The notes beneath the pieces were generated by a model. It was not told the origin of the DNA, ran no database searches, and saw only the letters and a list, made by a program, of their open reading frames with translations. 64,000 bases of DNA. Source: Chitinophagaceae bacterium. GTDB lineage: Bacteria > Bacteroidota > Bacteroidia > Chitinophagales > Chitinophagaceae. The stretch is taken from contig JADKJI010000027.1 of assembly GCA_016721085.1 (NCBI GenBank), forward strand, positions 6,118 to 70,117, given 5' to 3'. Within the stretch, counting starts at the first letter, position 1, and each line of letters starts with the position of its first letter. Shown here one piece after another: positions 26,785-35,996 of the stretch. Both the position numbers and the translations under genes were made by a program.

Positions 26785-26803
26785 GGTGAGAGTTTTTTTA
26801 GAA

Positions 26804-28060
26804 TTATGCTTCCGCCATATCTGGAATGGCTTCTGCCTTATAAGCTCCTGCATCCAGCTTTTTCTTTGTTTCTTCAAAAGCTTTCAACGTTGCTTCTATA
26901 TCTGCATCTGTATGTACTGCAGTAGGTATAAGACGGTAAATGATATGTCCCTTTGGTATTACAGGATAAAGAACAATTGAACAGAAGATATTATAGTTTT
27001 CACGCAGATCCATCACCATGGCAGTTGCTTCTTCAACACCTCCAGTCATATATACTGGTGTAACTACTGAATCTGTTTTACCAATATCAAATCCTTTTGC
27101 TGTTAATCCTGCTTGCAGCTTTCTTGCATTCTCCCACAGTTTTTCTTTTAGTGCAGGAACTGTACGAAGTAATTCAAGACGTTTCAAATTACCTACTACC
27201 AGTGGCATGGGTAAACTCTTTGCAAAAATCTGTGAACGGATATTGTAGCGTATATAATCAATGATGTTTTTATCACCTGCAATAAATGCTCCGATTGATG
27301 CCATTGATTTTGCAAAGGTTGAGAAGTAGAGGTCTATCTTATCCTGTACACCTTGCTCTTCTCCGGCACCTGCGCCTGTTTTTCCCAGCGTTCCAAATCC
27401 ATGTGCATCATCAACAAGCATACGGAACTGGTATTTGTCTTTCAATGCAGCAATTTCTTTCAGTCTGCCCTGATCACCAGCCATACCAAAAACACCTTCT
27501 GTAATCAATAAGATACCTCCGGCCTGTTGTTTCTCTATAAGTGCTGTTGCTCTTTGTAATTGTTTTTCACAATCAGCCACATCGTTGTGCTTGAAAACAT
27601 ATCTGTGTCCGGGATGAAGACGAAATCCATCAATGATACAAGCATGACTTTCCGCATCATAAACTATAATATCGTGGCGGCTGCATAAGCCATCAATAAG
27701 GCTTACCATACCCTGATATCCGAAATTGAGAAGAATAGCATCTTCCTTTCCTTCAAAAGCGGCCAGTTCTTTTTCCAATTGTTCATGGAGATTACTGTTT
27801 CCGCTCATCATACGGGCACCCATTGGAAGGGCCAGACCATACTCTGCGGCTCCATCAGCATCAGCTTTACGAACTTCTGGATGGTTTGCCAATCCCAGGT
27901 AATTGTTCAGGCTCCATACAATCATCTCTTTTCCGCGGAATTTCATATGACTTCCGATCTCACCTTCCAGCTTAGGGAATGCGAAATAACCATGAGCTCT
28001 TTCACGGTGCTGCCCGAGAGGGCCATAATTTTTGAGTAACCTTTCAAAAATATCTGCCAT
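26804..28060 (-). CDS. Alpha-oxoamine synthase family PLP enzyme (serine palmitoyltransferase / KBL-like)
   Basis: 418 residues of the family that condenses an amino acid with an acyl-CoA (KBL, BioF, HemA, SPT). Seen: SLNNYLGLANHPEVRKA, GARMMSGNSNLHEQLEKEL, YDAESHACIIDG with the stacking His, LVDDAHGFGTLG with the PLP Asp-His, and the Schiff-base Lys251 in FSTFAKSMASIGAFIAG. TFAKSMASIG is closer to serine palmitoyltransferases (TFSKS type) than to KBL or BioF, and sphingolipids are typical of this bacterial group, so sphinganine synthesis is a reasonable inference. Acyl carrier or sphingolipid partner genes are absent here. Substrate is not settled. Confidence 0.85.
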   Translation of the reverse strand: MADIFERLLKNYGPLGQHRERAHGYFAFPKLEGEIGSHMKFRGKEMIVWSLNNYLGLANHPEVRKADADGAAEYGLALPMGARMMSGNSNLHEQLEKELAAFEGKEDAILLNFGYQGMVSLIDGLCSRHDIIVYDAESHACIIDGFRLHPGHRYVFKHNDVADCEKQLQRATALIEKQQAGGILLITEGVFGMAGDQGRLKEIAALKDKYQFRMLVDDAHGFGTLGKTGAGAGEEQGVQDKIDLYFSTFAKSMASIGAFIAGDKNIIDYIRYNIRSQIFAKSLPMPLVVGNLKRLELLRTVPALKEKLWENARKLQAGLTAKGFDIGKTDSVVTPVYMTGGVEEATAMVMDLRENYNIFCSIVLYPVIPKGHIIYRLIPTAVHTDADIEATLKAFEETKKKLDAGAYKAEAIPDMAEA

Positions 28061-28115
28061 ACTTCAACTTTTTTATGCCCGGAAATCCATTTGTCCAGAC
28101 AGGTTTGGAATGCCG

Positions 28116-28123
28116 CAAAGGTA
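28116..28123 (-). promoter_or_regulatory. -7 promoter box TACCTTTG (minus strand) for the alpha-oxoamine synthase
   Basis: Reverse complement reads TACCTTTG, about 55 bases before the ATG at 28060. Confidence 0.5.
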
Positions 28124-28232
28124 ATAATTTGGCCTCAGTCGGCAAGGGCTGTTAAGCGGCTAGTATTTCACAGGCAAAAACGGTTGTACAGCAGCTTATC
28201 AAAAAAATAATACAGGCAAGAAGCCGGCTGTT

Positions 28233-28240
28233 TATCTTTG
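28233..28240 (+). promoter_or_regulatory. -7 promoter box TATCTTTG before the PafA-like gene
   Basis: Exact TAnnTTTG, 16 bases before the ATG at 28257. A TTG at 28248 would lie at the predicted transcript start, so the ATG at 28257 is preferred. Confidence 0.55.
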
Positions 28241-28256
28241 CCAAAATTTGAATGAT

Positions 28257-29888
28257 ATGTTACGCCAATCCCTCCTTTTATGCCTCTTGGTCAGTTCATT
28301 GTTTTCAAATGCACAGGTTAAAAATACCCCAGGAAAGGCCGTACAGCGTCCAAAACTGGTAGTTGGTATCATGATCGACCAGATGCGTTGGGATTATCTG
28401 TACCGGTATTATGAAAGATATGGCTCAGGCGGCTTTAAAAGGCTTTTAGGAGAAGGGATGAGCTGCGAGAATACGATGATACCCTATGCTCAAACGGTAA
28501 CCGCAGCAGGACATACCAGCGTTTATACAGGATCTGTTCCCTCCATCAATGGTATCATGGGAAATGAGTGGTTCGATAAAAGCCAGAACAGGGAAGTGTA
28601 TTGCGCAGAAGATAAGAAAGTAAAGATTGTCGGAGCAGAAAAGGGGGAACCTATGTCGCCTGCCAATTTATGGACTACTACCATTTGTGATGAATTACGA
28701 CTCGCTACCAATTTCAAGTCAAAAGTTATTGGTATAGCTATTAAAGACAGGGGAGGGATTTTACCTGCAGGACATTCAGCCAATGCCGCCTATTGGTACG
28801 ATGGATCATCTGGTAACTGGGTTACAAGTACCTATTATATGGAATCTCTTCCTTCTTGGGTAAGTTCTTATAACAGCAAGAAATGGGTAGATACTTTCTA
28901 TAAGAATGATTGGAAAACCTTGTATCCTTTGAATACCTATATTCAAAGTGATGAGGATAATGTACCATATGAAGGTAAGTTTAGTTATGAAGCGGCCCCC
29001 GTTTTCCCGCACGACCTGAAGTCGAGGATGGGGAAAGATTATGGCACCATACGCGTTACACCATTCGGAAACAGCATGACACTCCAGTTTTCAAAAGATG
29101 CATTGATTGCAGAAAAATTGGGTAAGAATGTTGTTACAGACTTCCTGGCAATAAGTCTTTCTTCAACTGATTATGTAGGGCATCAGTTTGGTCCCAATTC
29201 CATTGAAGTAGAAGATACTTATTTACGACTTGATAAGGATCTTGCCGATTTCTTCAGTTTTCTTGATAAGGAAGTTGGCAAAGGGCAGTACACTTTATTT
29301 CTTACTGCCGATCATGCTGTGGCACATGTACCGGGTTTTCTTCAACAACATAAGATACCAGCGTATACTGTAAGTTCAACTTCTGCAGAAGTGAATAAGC
29401 TGCTGGAAGAAAAATTCCATGTAAAGAATATTATTAGGGCAAGTGCTAACTATCAGATATATCTTAATGATGCAGCAATAGATAGCGCAGGCGCTGATAA
29501 GGCGGCAATAAAAAAATATCTTATTTCCTATATCAATAAATTGCCTGAAGTAGTAGTGGCGTTCGATTATGAGAACACAGCCAATGTAAATCTGCCGGCA
29601 AATGTAAAAGAAATGTTCATTCAGGGATATAACGCCAAAAGGGGAGGAGATATCCAAATTGTTTTAAAGTCTGGAATTTTTTATGGAGGAAAAACGGGCA
29701 CTACCCATGGAAGCTTCAATCCATACGATGCACATATTCCTCTTTTGTGGATGGGCTGGGGTATACGTCCGGGTAAGTTAAACAGAGAAGTATACATGAC
29801 CGATATAGCAGTAACTTTAGCCGCCTTGCTTCATGTTCAGATGCCTAGTGGGGCGGTGGGGAAGGTGATACCGGAGGTGCTGAAATAG
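28257..29888 (+). CDS. pafA: PafA-type alkaline phosphatase (Thr nucleophile)
   Basis: 543 residues with a signal peptide (MLRQSLLLCLLVSSLFSNAQ). Alkaline-phosphatase superfamily: metal Asp in GIMIDQMRWDY, nucleophile Thr82 in TVTAAGHTS, Asn103 in GNEW, and the pair Lys163/Arg165 in IKDRGGILPAGH. These equal Thr79, Asn100, Lys162 and Arg164 of the studied Elizabethkingia PafA and mark a phosphate monoesterase rather than a diesterase. Further metal ligands are in SSTDYVGHQFG, TADHAVAHVPG and GTTHGSFNPYD. It releases phosphate from organic esters in the periplasm or on the surface and, in the model enzyme, is not repressed by phosphate. Followed by a complex repeat element. Confidence 0.92.
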   Translation: MLRQSLLLCLLVSSLFSNAQVKNTPGKAVQRPKLVVGIMIDQMRWDYLYRYYERYGSGGFKRLLGEGMSCENTMIPYAQTVTAAGHTSVYTGSVPSINGIMGNEWFDKSQNREVYCAEDKKVKIVGAEKGEPMSPANLWTTTICDELRLATNFKSKVIGIAIKDRGGILPAGHSANAAYWYDGSSGNWVTSTYYMESLPSWVSSYNSKKWVDTFYKNDWKTLYPLNTYIQSDEDNVPYEGKFSYEAAPVFPHDLKSRMGKDYGTIRVTPFGNSMTLQFSKDALIAEKLGKNVVTDFLAISLSSTDYVGHQFGPNSIEVEDTYLRLDKDLADFFSFLDKEVGKGQYTLFLTADHAVAHVPGFLQQHKIPAYTVSSTSAEVNKLLEEKFHVKNIIRASANYQIYLNDAAIDSAGADKAAIKKYLISYINKLPEVVVAFDYENTANVNLPANVKEMFIQGYNAKRGGDIQIVLKSGIFYGGKTGTTHGSFNPYDAHIPLLWMGWGIRPGKLNREVYMTDIAVTLAALLHVQMPSGAVGKVIPEVLK

Positions 29889-29891
29889 GAC

Positions 29892-30185
29892 GGAATGCTA
29901 GATGCTGGATGCTAGATGCCTTTTTTGCCTAAGGCTTAAGGCCTAAAGCCTAGGGCTTAAAGCAGAGAACAGACGAAGTATTTGTGAGTTATGATTATTA
30001 ATTTACGAAGACTGATTTTAGAACTGTTGACAGAATAAAGCGTTTAGCATCCAGCATTCAGCATCTAGCTTGAATCTGAGAAAAGACGAAAGTATTAGTG
30101 AATTACGAAGAACAAATTACGAAGCCTAATCATTGTATGGACAACAGAATAAAGCCTTAAGCCTTAGGCCCTAAGCCTTAAGCTA
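29892..30185. repeat. Interlocked double element with GATGCTGGATGCT and GCCTTAAGG words
   Basis: Order: word A left (29893-29920, gctagatgctggatgct), word B left (29921-29963, gcctaaggcttaagg), core C1 (about 29964-30040), word A right inverted (30042-30070, gcatccagcattcagc), core C2 (about 30071-30150), word B right inverted (30150-30184, ccttaagccttagg). C1 and C2 resemble each other (both contain agacgaa, tacgaag and acagaataaagc) and the cores at 33051-33201 and 34322-34474. It fills the whole gap between the PafA-like gene and the M16 peptidase. Confidence 0.8.
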
Positions 30186-30205
30186 TAATAAAAAAACCTT
30201 TCATT

Positions 30206-33050
30206 ATGAAATTGAAGCTCATTCTAAGTGCAATCTTGGTTCTTGTTACGTTTTTAGGTTTTGGACAATTAAAGCCTACAGATCCGTTGACGATTGATCC
30301 AAAAGTGAAAATTGGAAAGTTAGAGAATGGATTAACGTTTTATGTTAGGCAGAATAAGAAACCAGAACAAAGGGTAGAGTTGCGATTGGTATTGAATGCC
30401 GGTTCTATTAATGAAGATGATGACCAACAAGGTTTGGCCCATATGAGTGAACATATGGCATTCAATGGAACCAAGAATTTCAAGAAGAACGATATCGTTT
30501 CTTTTTTGCAGGATATTGGTGTGGGATTTGGAAATGACCTCAACGCATATACAGCGTTTGATGAAACAGTTTATATTCTTCCTATCCCAACAGATAAGCC
30601 GGGTAATCTTGAAAAAGGATTTCAGGTGCTGGAAGACTGGGCACATAATGTGACTTACCTGAATGAAGATATAGAAGGCGAACGCGCAATCATATTGGAA
30701 GAAAGTCGTCTTGGTAAAGGAGCAGGCGACAGGATGTTCAAGAAGATATATCCGAAACTTTTTGCAGGATCAAAATATGCGAACCGTTTACCAATAGGTG
30801 TAGATAGTATCATTAAGACCTTTCCTCCCGATGCTATACGCCGGTTTTATAAGACATGGTATCGCCCCGACCTTATGGCCGTTGTTGTAGTGGGAGATAT
30901 TGAGCCTGCAAAAGCAGAAGAGATGATAAGAAAGCATTTCTCCTCTTTAACGAACCCTGCCAATGAAACAAAGCGCCTTGCCTTCTGAAGTATTCCCTTA
31001 CAATAACAGCGAAGCAATTATAGCTACCGATAAGGAAGCCACTGGATATTCTATAGCTATAAATTATCCTTTCCAGAAGAAAGAAGCTACTACAACTGTA
31101 GGCGATTACAGGAATGACCTGATAGTAAGGATGTTTACTTCACTTGTAGGTCAACGTATGCAGGAATTGACGCAAAAGGAGAATCCCCCTTTCCTGGGTG
31201 CCGGAGTTAATTTTGGCGGCTATGCCAGAGGGTATGAAGCTTTTTCTGCAAATGCTTATGTAGGCACAGGCGATGTAAAGCGTGGCCTTAACTCTATGGT
31301 GGAAGAATTGGAACGAATTAAAAGATATGGCTTTACTGCTAATGAACTAGAACGGGCAAAAAAGAATCTTTTAGCAGTGTACGAAAGAGCGTATAATGAT
31401 CGTGATAAAACTGCATCAGAAAATTATGTGGATGAATATGTACAACATTTCCTGGAGAACGAACCAACCCCTGGAATTGAAAAGGAGTATGATTATGTGA
31501 AACAATTGTTGGCAGGAATTACACTTGATGATGTTAATGCGGTATCGAAGAAATTCAAAGATGAAAAGAACCGTTTTGTTTATGTGATGGGTCCCGAGCC
31601 AAAGGCCGAACAGCCATTGCCAGATGGTAAGGAGCTGTTAGCCGCTATTGATGAAAGGGAGAAAGCTGATGTTAAGGCCTATGAAGAAAAAGTAGTGGCT
31701 GCCACTCTTCTTTCAAAAATGCCTAAACCCGGGAAAGTGTTGGCCAAAGTAAATAATGCAGTTCTTCAAACTACAGAATTAAAACTAAGTAATGGAGTTA
31801 CTGTAACCCTTAAACGCACCGATTTCAAGAACGACCAGGTTTTGATGAATGCCGGTCGTTATGGTGGTAAGAATAATTATGGTGTTGCTGATAAGTATAA
31901 TGCAGAATATGCTGTTCAAGCCATCAGTTCTATGGGCGTTGGTGATTTTTCTCCAACAGACCTTAGAAAAGCACTTGCAGGTAAAGCAGTATCTGTTAGT
32001 CCTTCTTTTACTGAAGTTACAGAAGGCTTCGGTGGAAGTTCAACAGTAAAGGATCTGGAAACTTTGTTCCAGCTTACTCATCTTTATGTTACAGCGCCAA
32101 GGAAGGATACATCCCTGTTCAAATCCTTTGTTCAGAAAAACAAGTCCCAGTTCGCTATGGTGGCTGCCAATCCACAAGCTTCTTTTATTGATACCATGTA
32201 CAAGGTGCTTTTCAATAATAATCCGCTGGCAATGATTGCCGTTCCTAAAAGTGAATATTTTGATAAGCTCAATCTCGACAGGATCATGACAATCTATAAA
32301 GAGCGTTTCGGTGATGCCAACAGTATGCACTATGTATTTACTGGTAGTTTTACTGAAGAACAGATCATTCCCCTTATAGAAAAGTATATAGGAAGTCTTC
32401 CAGTGTCGGCTAAAAAACCAACTTTTGTTGACAATAAGGTAAGGCCGATACCTGGTAAGAAAACGATGACCGTTAAAAAAGGAAAAGAGCAGAAGAGTTT
32501 GATTCTTGCTTTTTATTACGGCGATGCACCATTTAGTGAAGACCTTCAGTTGAAAGCGGAAGTGCTTAGCGAGATAATCAATATCCGTATTACTGAAGAA
32601 TTGCGTGAGAAAATACAAGGTATATATGGTGGTGGTACATTTGCGCAAATAGAAAAAGTGCCTTATGGTAATTATAGTTTCATTGTGCAATTGCCTTGTG
32701 GTCCTGAGAAAGCGGACACTTTATTGAAAGCCATTCGGAAGGAATTCGAAATGCTCGTTAAAGATGGGCCTGCCAATTCCTATCTTGAGAAAGTGAAAAA
32801 GCAATTAATAGAGCAAGATAAAGTAGCGATGAAAGAAAACGGTTCCTGGTCATCTACACTATGGGATATAGCTGTAAAGAAAATGGATCCAAGTTATTTC
32901 CTTGAATTCGAAAAGAAACTCAATAAACTCACCGTAAAAGATATTCAGGCAACTGCTAAGTTATTACTCAATGGCAAGAACCAGTTCACAGCAGTGTTGA
33001 TGCCAGAGACGGTTGTGCCGGAGGGGGGAGAGAAGAAGAAGGCGTTTTGA
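30206..33050 (+). pseudogene. M16 family metallopeptidase, one frameshift
   Basis: A full-length (about 948 residue) pitrilysin-type zinc peptidase in two frames, 30206-30988 and 30963-33050. Signal peptide MKLKLILSAILVLVTFLGFGQ, then the inverted zinc motif HxxEH as His79-Glu82-His83 in LAHMSEHMAFNGT, with the distal Glu in AIILEESRLGKG. The second half has the paired M16 domains (LSNGVTVTLKRTDFKNDQV, YVFTGSFTEEQI, ELREKIQGIYGGG). The frame changes at about 30975-30988 (one extra base; NPANETKR then SEVFPYNNSEA). Such proteins degrade peptides in the periplasm. Apart from the shift nothing is degraded, so read error or very recent mutation. Confidence 0.88.
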
Positions 33051-33201
33051 TGCTTTTTTGCCTAAGGCTTAAGGCCCAAGGCTTAGATTAGTTATCCAAC
33101 CGATAATCAGGCTTCGTATCATATTATTCGTAGCTCACGATATATTCGTACGATTACTAAATTAAGCCTTAGGCTTTAGGCCTTAAGCTTTAGGCAAAAA
33201 A
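33051..33201. repeat. MITE-like element, GCCTAAGG ends, copy in reverse orientation
   Basis: Ends are inverted: ttttttgcctaaggcttaag on the left and cttaagctttaggcaaaaaa on the right. The core (about 33085-33163) read on the minus strand contains atcgtacgaatatatcgtg, tacgaagcctgatta and cggttggataac and matches the core at 34361-34443 at roughly 80-85% by eye. It starts right at the stop codon of the M16 gene. Confidence 0.85.
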
Positions 33202-33230
33202 GCCTCCGGCTTTTTCCTTTTCTTTGCAGA

Positions 33231-34310
33231 ATGGCAGAAAAGTTATATCCCTATCTACAGCTATTACATTTTACAAAAACAGTATTTGAAAAAATCGGAT
33301 GCACAGCTTCTGATGCGGAGTTGGCAGCGAAGGTATTGCTGAGTGCTGATTTACGTGGAATAGATTCACATGGAGTGGCGAGACTAAGCGGCTATGTTCG
33401 TTTGTGGGAAGTGAATAGGGTGAATGCAAAGCCCAATATCAGAATCATACATGAATCTCCTTCAACAGCGGTTATTGATGGTGATGGAGGATTAGGATTG
33501 GTTGTAGCGCCTTTTGCTATGCAGGTTGCCATTGATAAAGCAAAGACAGCTGGTACCGGATGGGTAAGTGTACAGAATAGTAACCATTTTGGAATTGCGG
33601 GCTATCATGCCATGATGGCCTTGCAACATGATATGATCGGCTGGGCCATGACCAATGCAAGTCCGCTGGTAGCCCCTACATTTTCAGTAGAAAGGTTGCT
33701 TGGAACCAATCCTATTTGCGTAGCTGTTCCTGCAGGGCAAGAGCCGGCCTTTGTGGCGGACCTGGCAACAACTACAGCAGCCAACGGTAAATTAGAAATA
33801 CTTCAAAGAAAGAACCAGGAAGCGCCTTCTGGATGGGTGCAAGATAAGATGGGAGGTCCTTCAGTGAATCCTCATGAATTGAAGTCAGGCGGTGCCTTAT
33901 TACCTCTCGGTGGCGACCGTGAACATGGAAGTCACAAAGGATATGCATTAGGAGCTATTGTTGATATTTTCTCTGCCGTATTAAGTGGAGCAAACTATGG
34001 TCCCTGGGTACCCCCATTCCCTGCCTATGTACCCATGCCTGAAGAACAACCCGGAAAAGGTATCGGGCATTTCTTCGGGGCTATGCGTATCGATGCCTTT
34101 CGTCCGGCCGACGATTTCAAGTTCAATATGGATAAATGGATCACCCGTTTCAGGGCAGCCAAAACCATTGAAGGACAAGAAAGGGTCTTAATTCCCGGTG
34201 ATCCAGAAAGAGAAATGGAAGAGAGACGTATTCGATCTGGCATCCCTTTATTGAAAGTGGTGGAAGATGATATAGAGTTTTTAGCGGAGAAGTTTGGGGT
34301 AGCTCTTTAA
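33231..34310 (+). CDS. Ldh-family (malate/L-lactate/ureidoglycolate) dehydrogenase
   Basis: 359 residues of the Ldh_2 family, NAD(P)-dependent 2-hydroxyacid dehydrogenases unrelated to classic LDH. Seen: ADLRGIDSHGVARLSGYV with the catalytic His, VQNSNHFGIAGYHAMMAL, MTNASPLVAPTFSVERLLG, TNPICVAVPAG, and GSHKGYALGAIVDIFSAVLSG (written here in part). Substrate cannot be deduced; members act on malate, lactate, ureidoglycolate or imino acids. The ATG lies about 30 bases after a MITE-like element and another copy in opposite orientation follows the stop, so the gene is bracketed by inverted elements. A degenerate promoter box (TTTCTTTG, 33219-33226) ends four bases before the ATG. Confidence 0.88.
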   Translation: MAEKLYPYLQLLHFTKTVFEKIGCTASDAELAAKVLLSADLRGIDSHGVARLSGYVRLWEVNRVNAKPNIRIIHESPSTAVIDGDGGLGLVVAPFAMQVAIDKAKTAGTGWVSVQNSNHFGIAGYHAMMALQHDMIGWAMTNASPLVAPTFSVERLLGTNPICVAVPAGQEPAFVADLATTTAANGKLEILQRKNQEAPSGWVQDKMGGPSVNPHELKSGGALLPLGGDREHGSHKGYALGAIVDIFSAVLSGANYGPWVPPFPAYVPMPEEQPGKGIGHFFGAMRIDAFRPADDFKFNMDKWITRFRAAKTIEGQERVLIPGDPEREMEERRIRSGIPLLKVVEDDIEFLAEKFGVAL

Positions 34311-34321
34311 GTTGTAAGTAA

Positions 34322-34474
34322 TGCTTTTTTGCCTAAAGCTTAAGGCCTAAAGCCTAAAGCGTAATTCAGAAATCGTACGAATGTATCGCGAACTACGAAA
34401 AATACATTACGAAGCATGATTTTCGGTTGGATAACCAAATTAAGCCTGGGCTTTAGGCCTTAAGCCTTAGGCAT
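34322..34474. repeat. MITE-like element, GCCTAAGG ends, copy in forward orientation
   Basis: Left end gcttttttgcctaaagctta, right end ggccttaagccttaggc. Core (about 34361-34443) contains aatcgtacgaatgtatcgcg, attacgaagcatgatttt and cggttggataac. With the copy at 33051-33201 it flanks the Ldh-family gene in inverted orientation. Confidence 0.85.
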
Positions 34475-34540
34475 ACAGAATTACTTACAACCGTTCGGTA
34501 TGTCAAACACACTTCTTTCTATTTTTTTCCTGTTCAACTG

Positions 34541-34548
34541 TATCTTTG
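34541..34548 (+). promoter_or_regulatory. -7 promoter box TATCTTTG before aspartate kinase
   Basis: Exact TAnnTTTG, 67 bases before the ATG. The predicted leader (about 60 bases) holds two small hairpins, ctcctt-aaa-aaggag (34552-34566) and cctg-gaaaaa-cagg (near 34592). No known riboswitch is recognised. Confidence 0.55.
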
Positions 34549-34615
34549 CAACTCCTTAAAAAGGAGGGTAATTAATTATTTCATTAAAGGCCTGGAAAAA
34601 CAGGAAAAGTCAGTT

Positions 34616-35938
34616 ATGAAAATAATGAAGTTCGGTGGTACGAGTGTTGGTAAACCTGAGCGTATGCATTCGGTGGCCCAGCTCATCACCAAGGATGAAG
34701 AAAGCAAGATTGTTGTTTTAAGTGCGCTTAGTGGTACTACCAATGCATTGGTATCTATTGGTGATGCATTGGCGGCTGGTGACCGTACATTAGCGAAACA
34801 ACATATTGATAAGTTAGAAGCACATTATCAGCAATTCATAAAAGAATTGGTTACAACTGATGCTGCTTATCAGAAAGCAAAGTCAATTGTTGCTGAACAT
34901 TTCGAATTTCTCAATATAATTCTGAAGATATCATTCAGCGATGCTTTGAATAAGGATATTCTGGCGCAAGGTGAATTATTATCAACCAAACTCTTTTGTG
35001 TTTTTCTGGAAGAGAAAGGGGTAAGTCATGCATTATTACCAGCATTAGAATTCATGGTAATTGACAGCAATGATGAACCGTTGCTTCCTTTGATCAAGAC
35101 TCGTTTAGCACATAGTCTTGAACAGCATCCCGGAATAAAATTATTCATAACGCAAGGGTATATATGCCGTAATGCCAGAGGAGAAGTTGATAACCTGAAG
35201 AGGGGAGGAAGCGATTATACAGCATCGTTAGTTGCTGCGGCCTGCAATGCCAGTGTTTGTGAAATATGGACCGATATTGATGGAATGCATAACAATGACC
35301 CGAGGATTGTAAAGAAAACCCTTCCTATAGAACAGTTGAGTTTTGAAGAGGCTGCGGAGTTAGCATATTTCGGAGCGAAAATTTTGCATCCAACTTGTAT
35401 CTGGCCAGCCCAGCAAGAAAAAGTGCCAGTGAAATTGTTGAACACTATGCAACCAGAAGCTGCCGGTACAACTATCAGGGAAGAAGCTGGTTCAGTGGGT
35501 GTAAAAGCTATTGCTGCAAAAGATGGTATCATTGCCATCAATATCAAAAGCAGCCGTATGCTGCTCGCATATGGTTTCTTACGTAAGATATTTGAGGTGT
35601 TTGAAAAATACCGTACCTCCATTGATATGATCACAACATCTGAAGTGGCTGTATCTGTTACTATTGATAACGATGTTCATCTAAAGCAGATCGTAAAGGA
35701 ATTGGAACCATTCGGTCATATAACTGTAGAAGATCAACAAAGTATTGTTTCTGTGGTTGGGAATGAAATTGCACAAACTCCCGACATATTGAGTAAGTTA
35801 TTTGAAACATTGGCAGCCGTTCCTGTTAGCATGGTAAGCTATGGAGGAAGTAAGCATAATATATCAATACTAGTTCCTTCTGCTTATAAGACATCCACAT
35901 TGCAGCTTTTAAATAAGGGCTTGTTCGGACTGGAATAA
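34616..35938 (+). CDS. Aspartate kinase, monofunctional
   Basis: 440 residues. It phosphorylates aspartate, the first step toward lysine, threonine and methionine. KFGGTSVGKPERM near the N-terminus binds ATP; RGGSDYTASLVAAACNASV and WTDIDGMHNNDPRIV are the nucleotide and aspartate sites. Two ACT domains in the last 140 residues (IAINIKSSRMLLAYGF, SIDMITTSEVAVSVTIDN, ISILVPSAYKTS) imply feedback control by an amino acid. There is no homoserine dehydrogenase domain, so it is not a ThrA-type fusion. The longer-than-usual leader upstream could be regulatory. Followed by a bidirectional terminator. Confidence 0.93.
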   Translation: MKIMKFGGTSVGKPERMHSVAQLITKDEESKIVVLSALSGTTNALVSIGDALAAGDRTLAKQHIDKLEAHYQQFIKELVTTDAAYQKAKSIVAEHFEFLNIILKISFSDALNKDILAQGELLSTKLFCVFLEEKGVSHALLPALEFMVIDSNDEPLLPLIKTRLAHSLEQHPGIKLFITQGYICRNARGEVDNLKRGGSDYTASLVAAACNASVCEIWTDIDGMHNNDPRIVKKTLPIEQLSFEEAAELAYFGAKILHPTCIWPAQQEKVPVKLLNTMQPEAAGTTIREEAGSVGVKAIAAKDGIIAINIKSSRMLLAYGFLRKIFEVFEKYRTSIDMITTSEVAVSVTIDNDVHLKQIVKELEPFGHITVEDQQSIVSVVGNEIAQTPDILSKLFETLAAVPVSMVSYGGSKHNISILVPSAYKTSTLQLLNKGLFGLE

Positions 35939-35954
35939 TTACGAAGGTGGATAA

Positions 35955-35986
35955 AAAAAACCTGCTCAAAAAGGGCAGGTTTTTTA
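35955..35986. terminator. Bidirectional terminator
   Basis: Stem aaaaaacctgc/gcaggtttttt, loop tcaaaaagg, between the convergent aspartate kinase and methyltransferase genes. Confidence 0.85.
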
Positions 35987-35996
35987 TTTATAAGGG

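Noticed and set aside
33051..34474. Complete transposon with its own transposase
   Set aside because: The enclosed gene is a normal Ldh-family dehydrogenase; no transposase or recombinase is encoded between or near the elements.
34552..34610. Lysine riboswitch before aspartate kinase
   Set aside because: The leader is only about 60 bases with two tiny hairpins; a lysine riboswitch needs about 170-200 bases and five helices.
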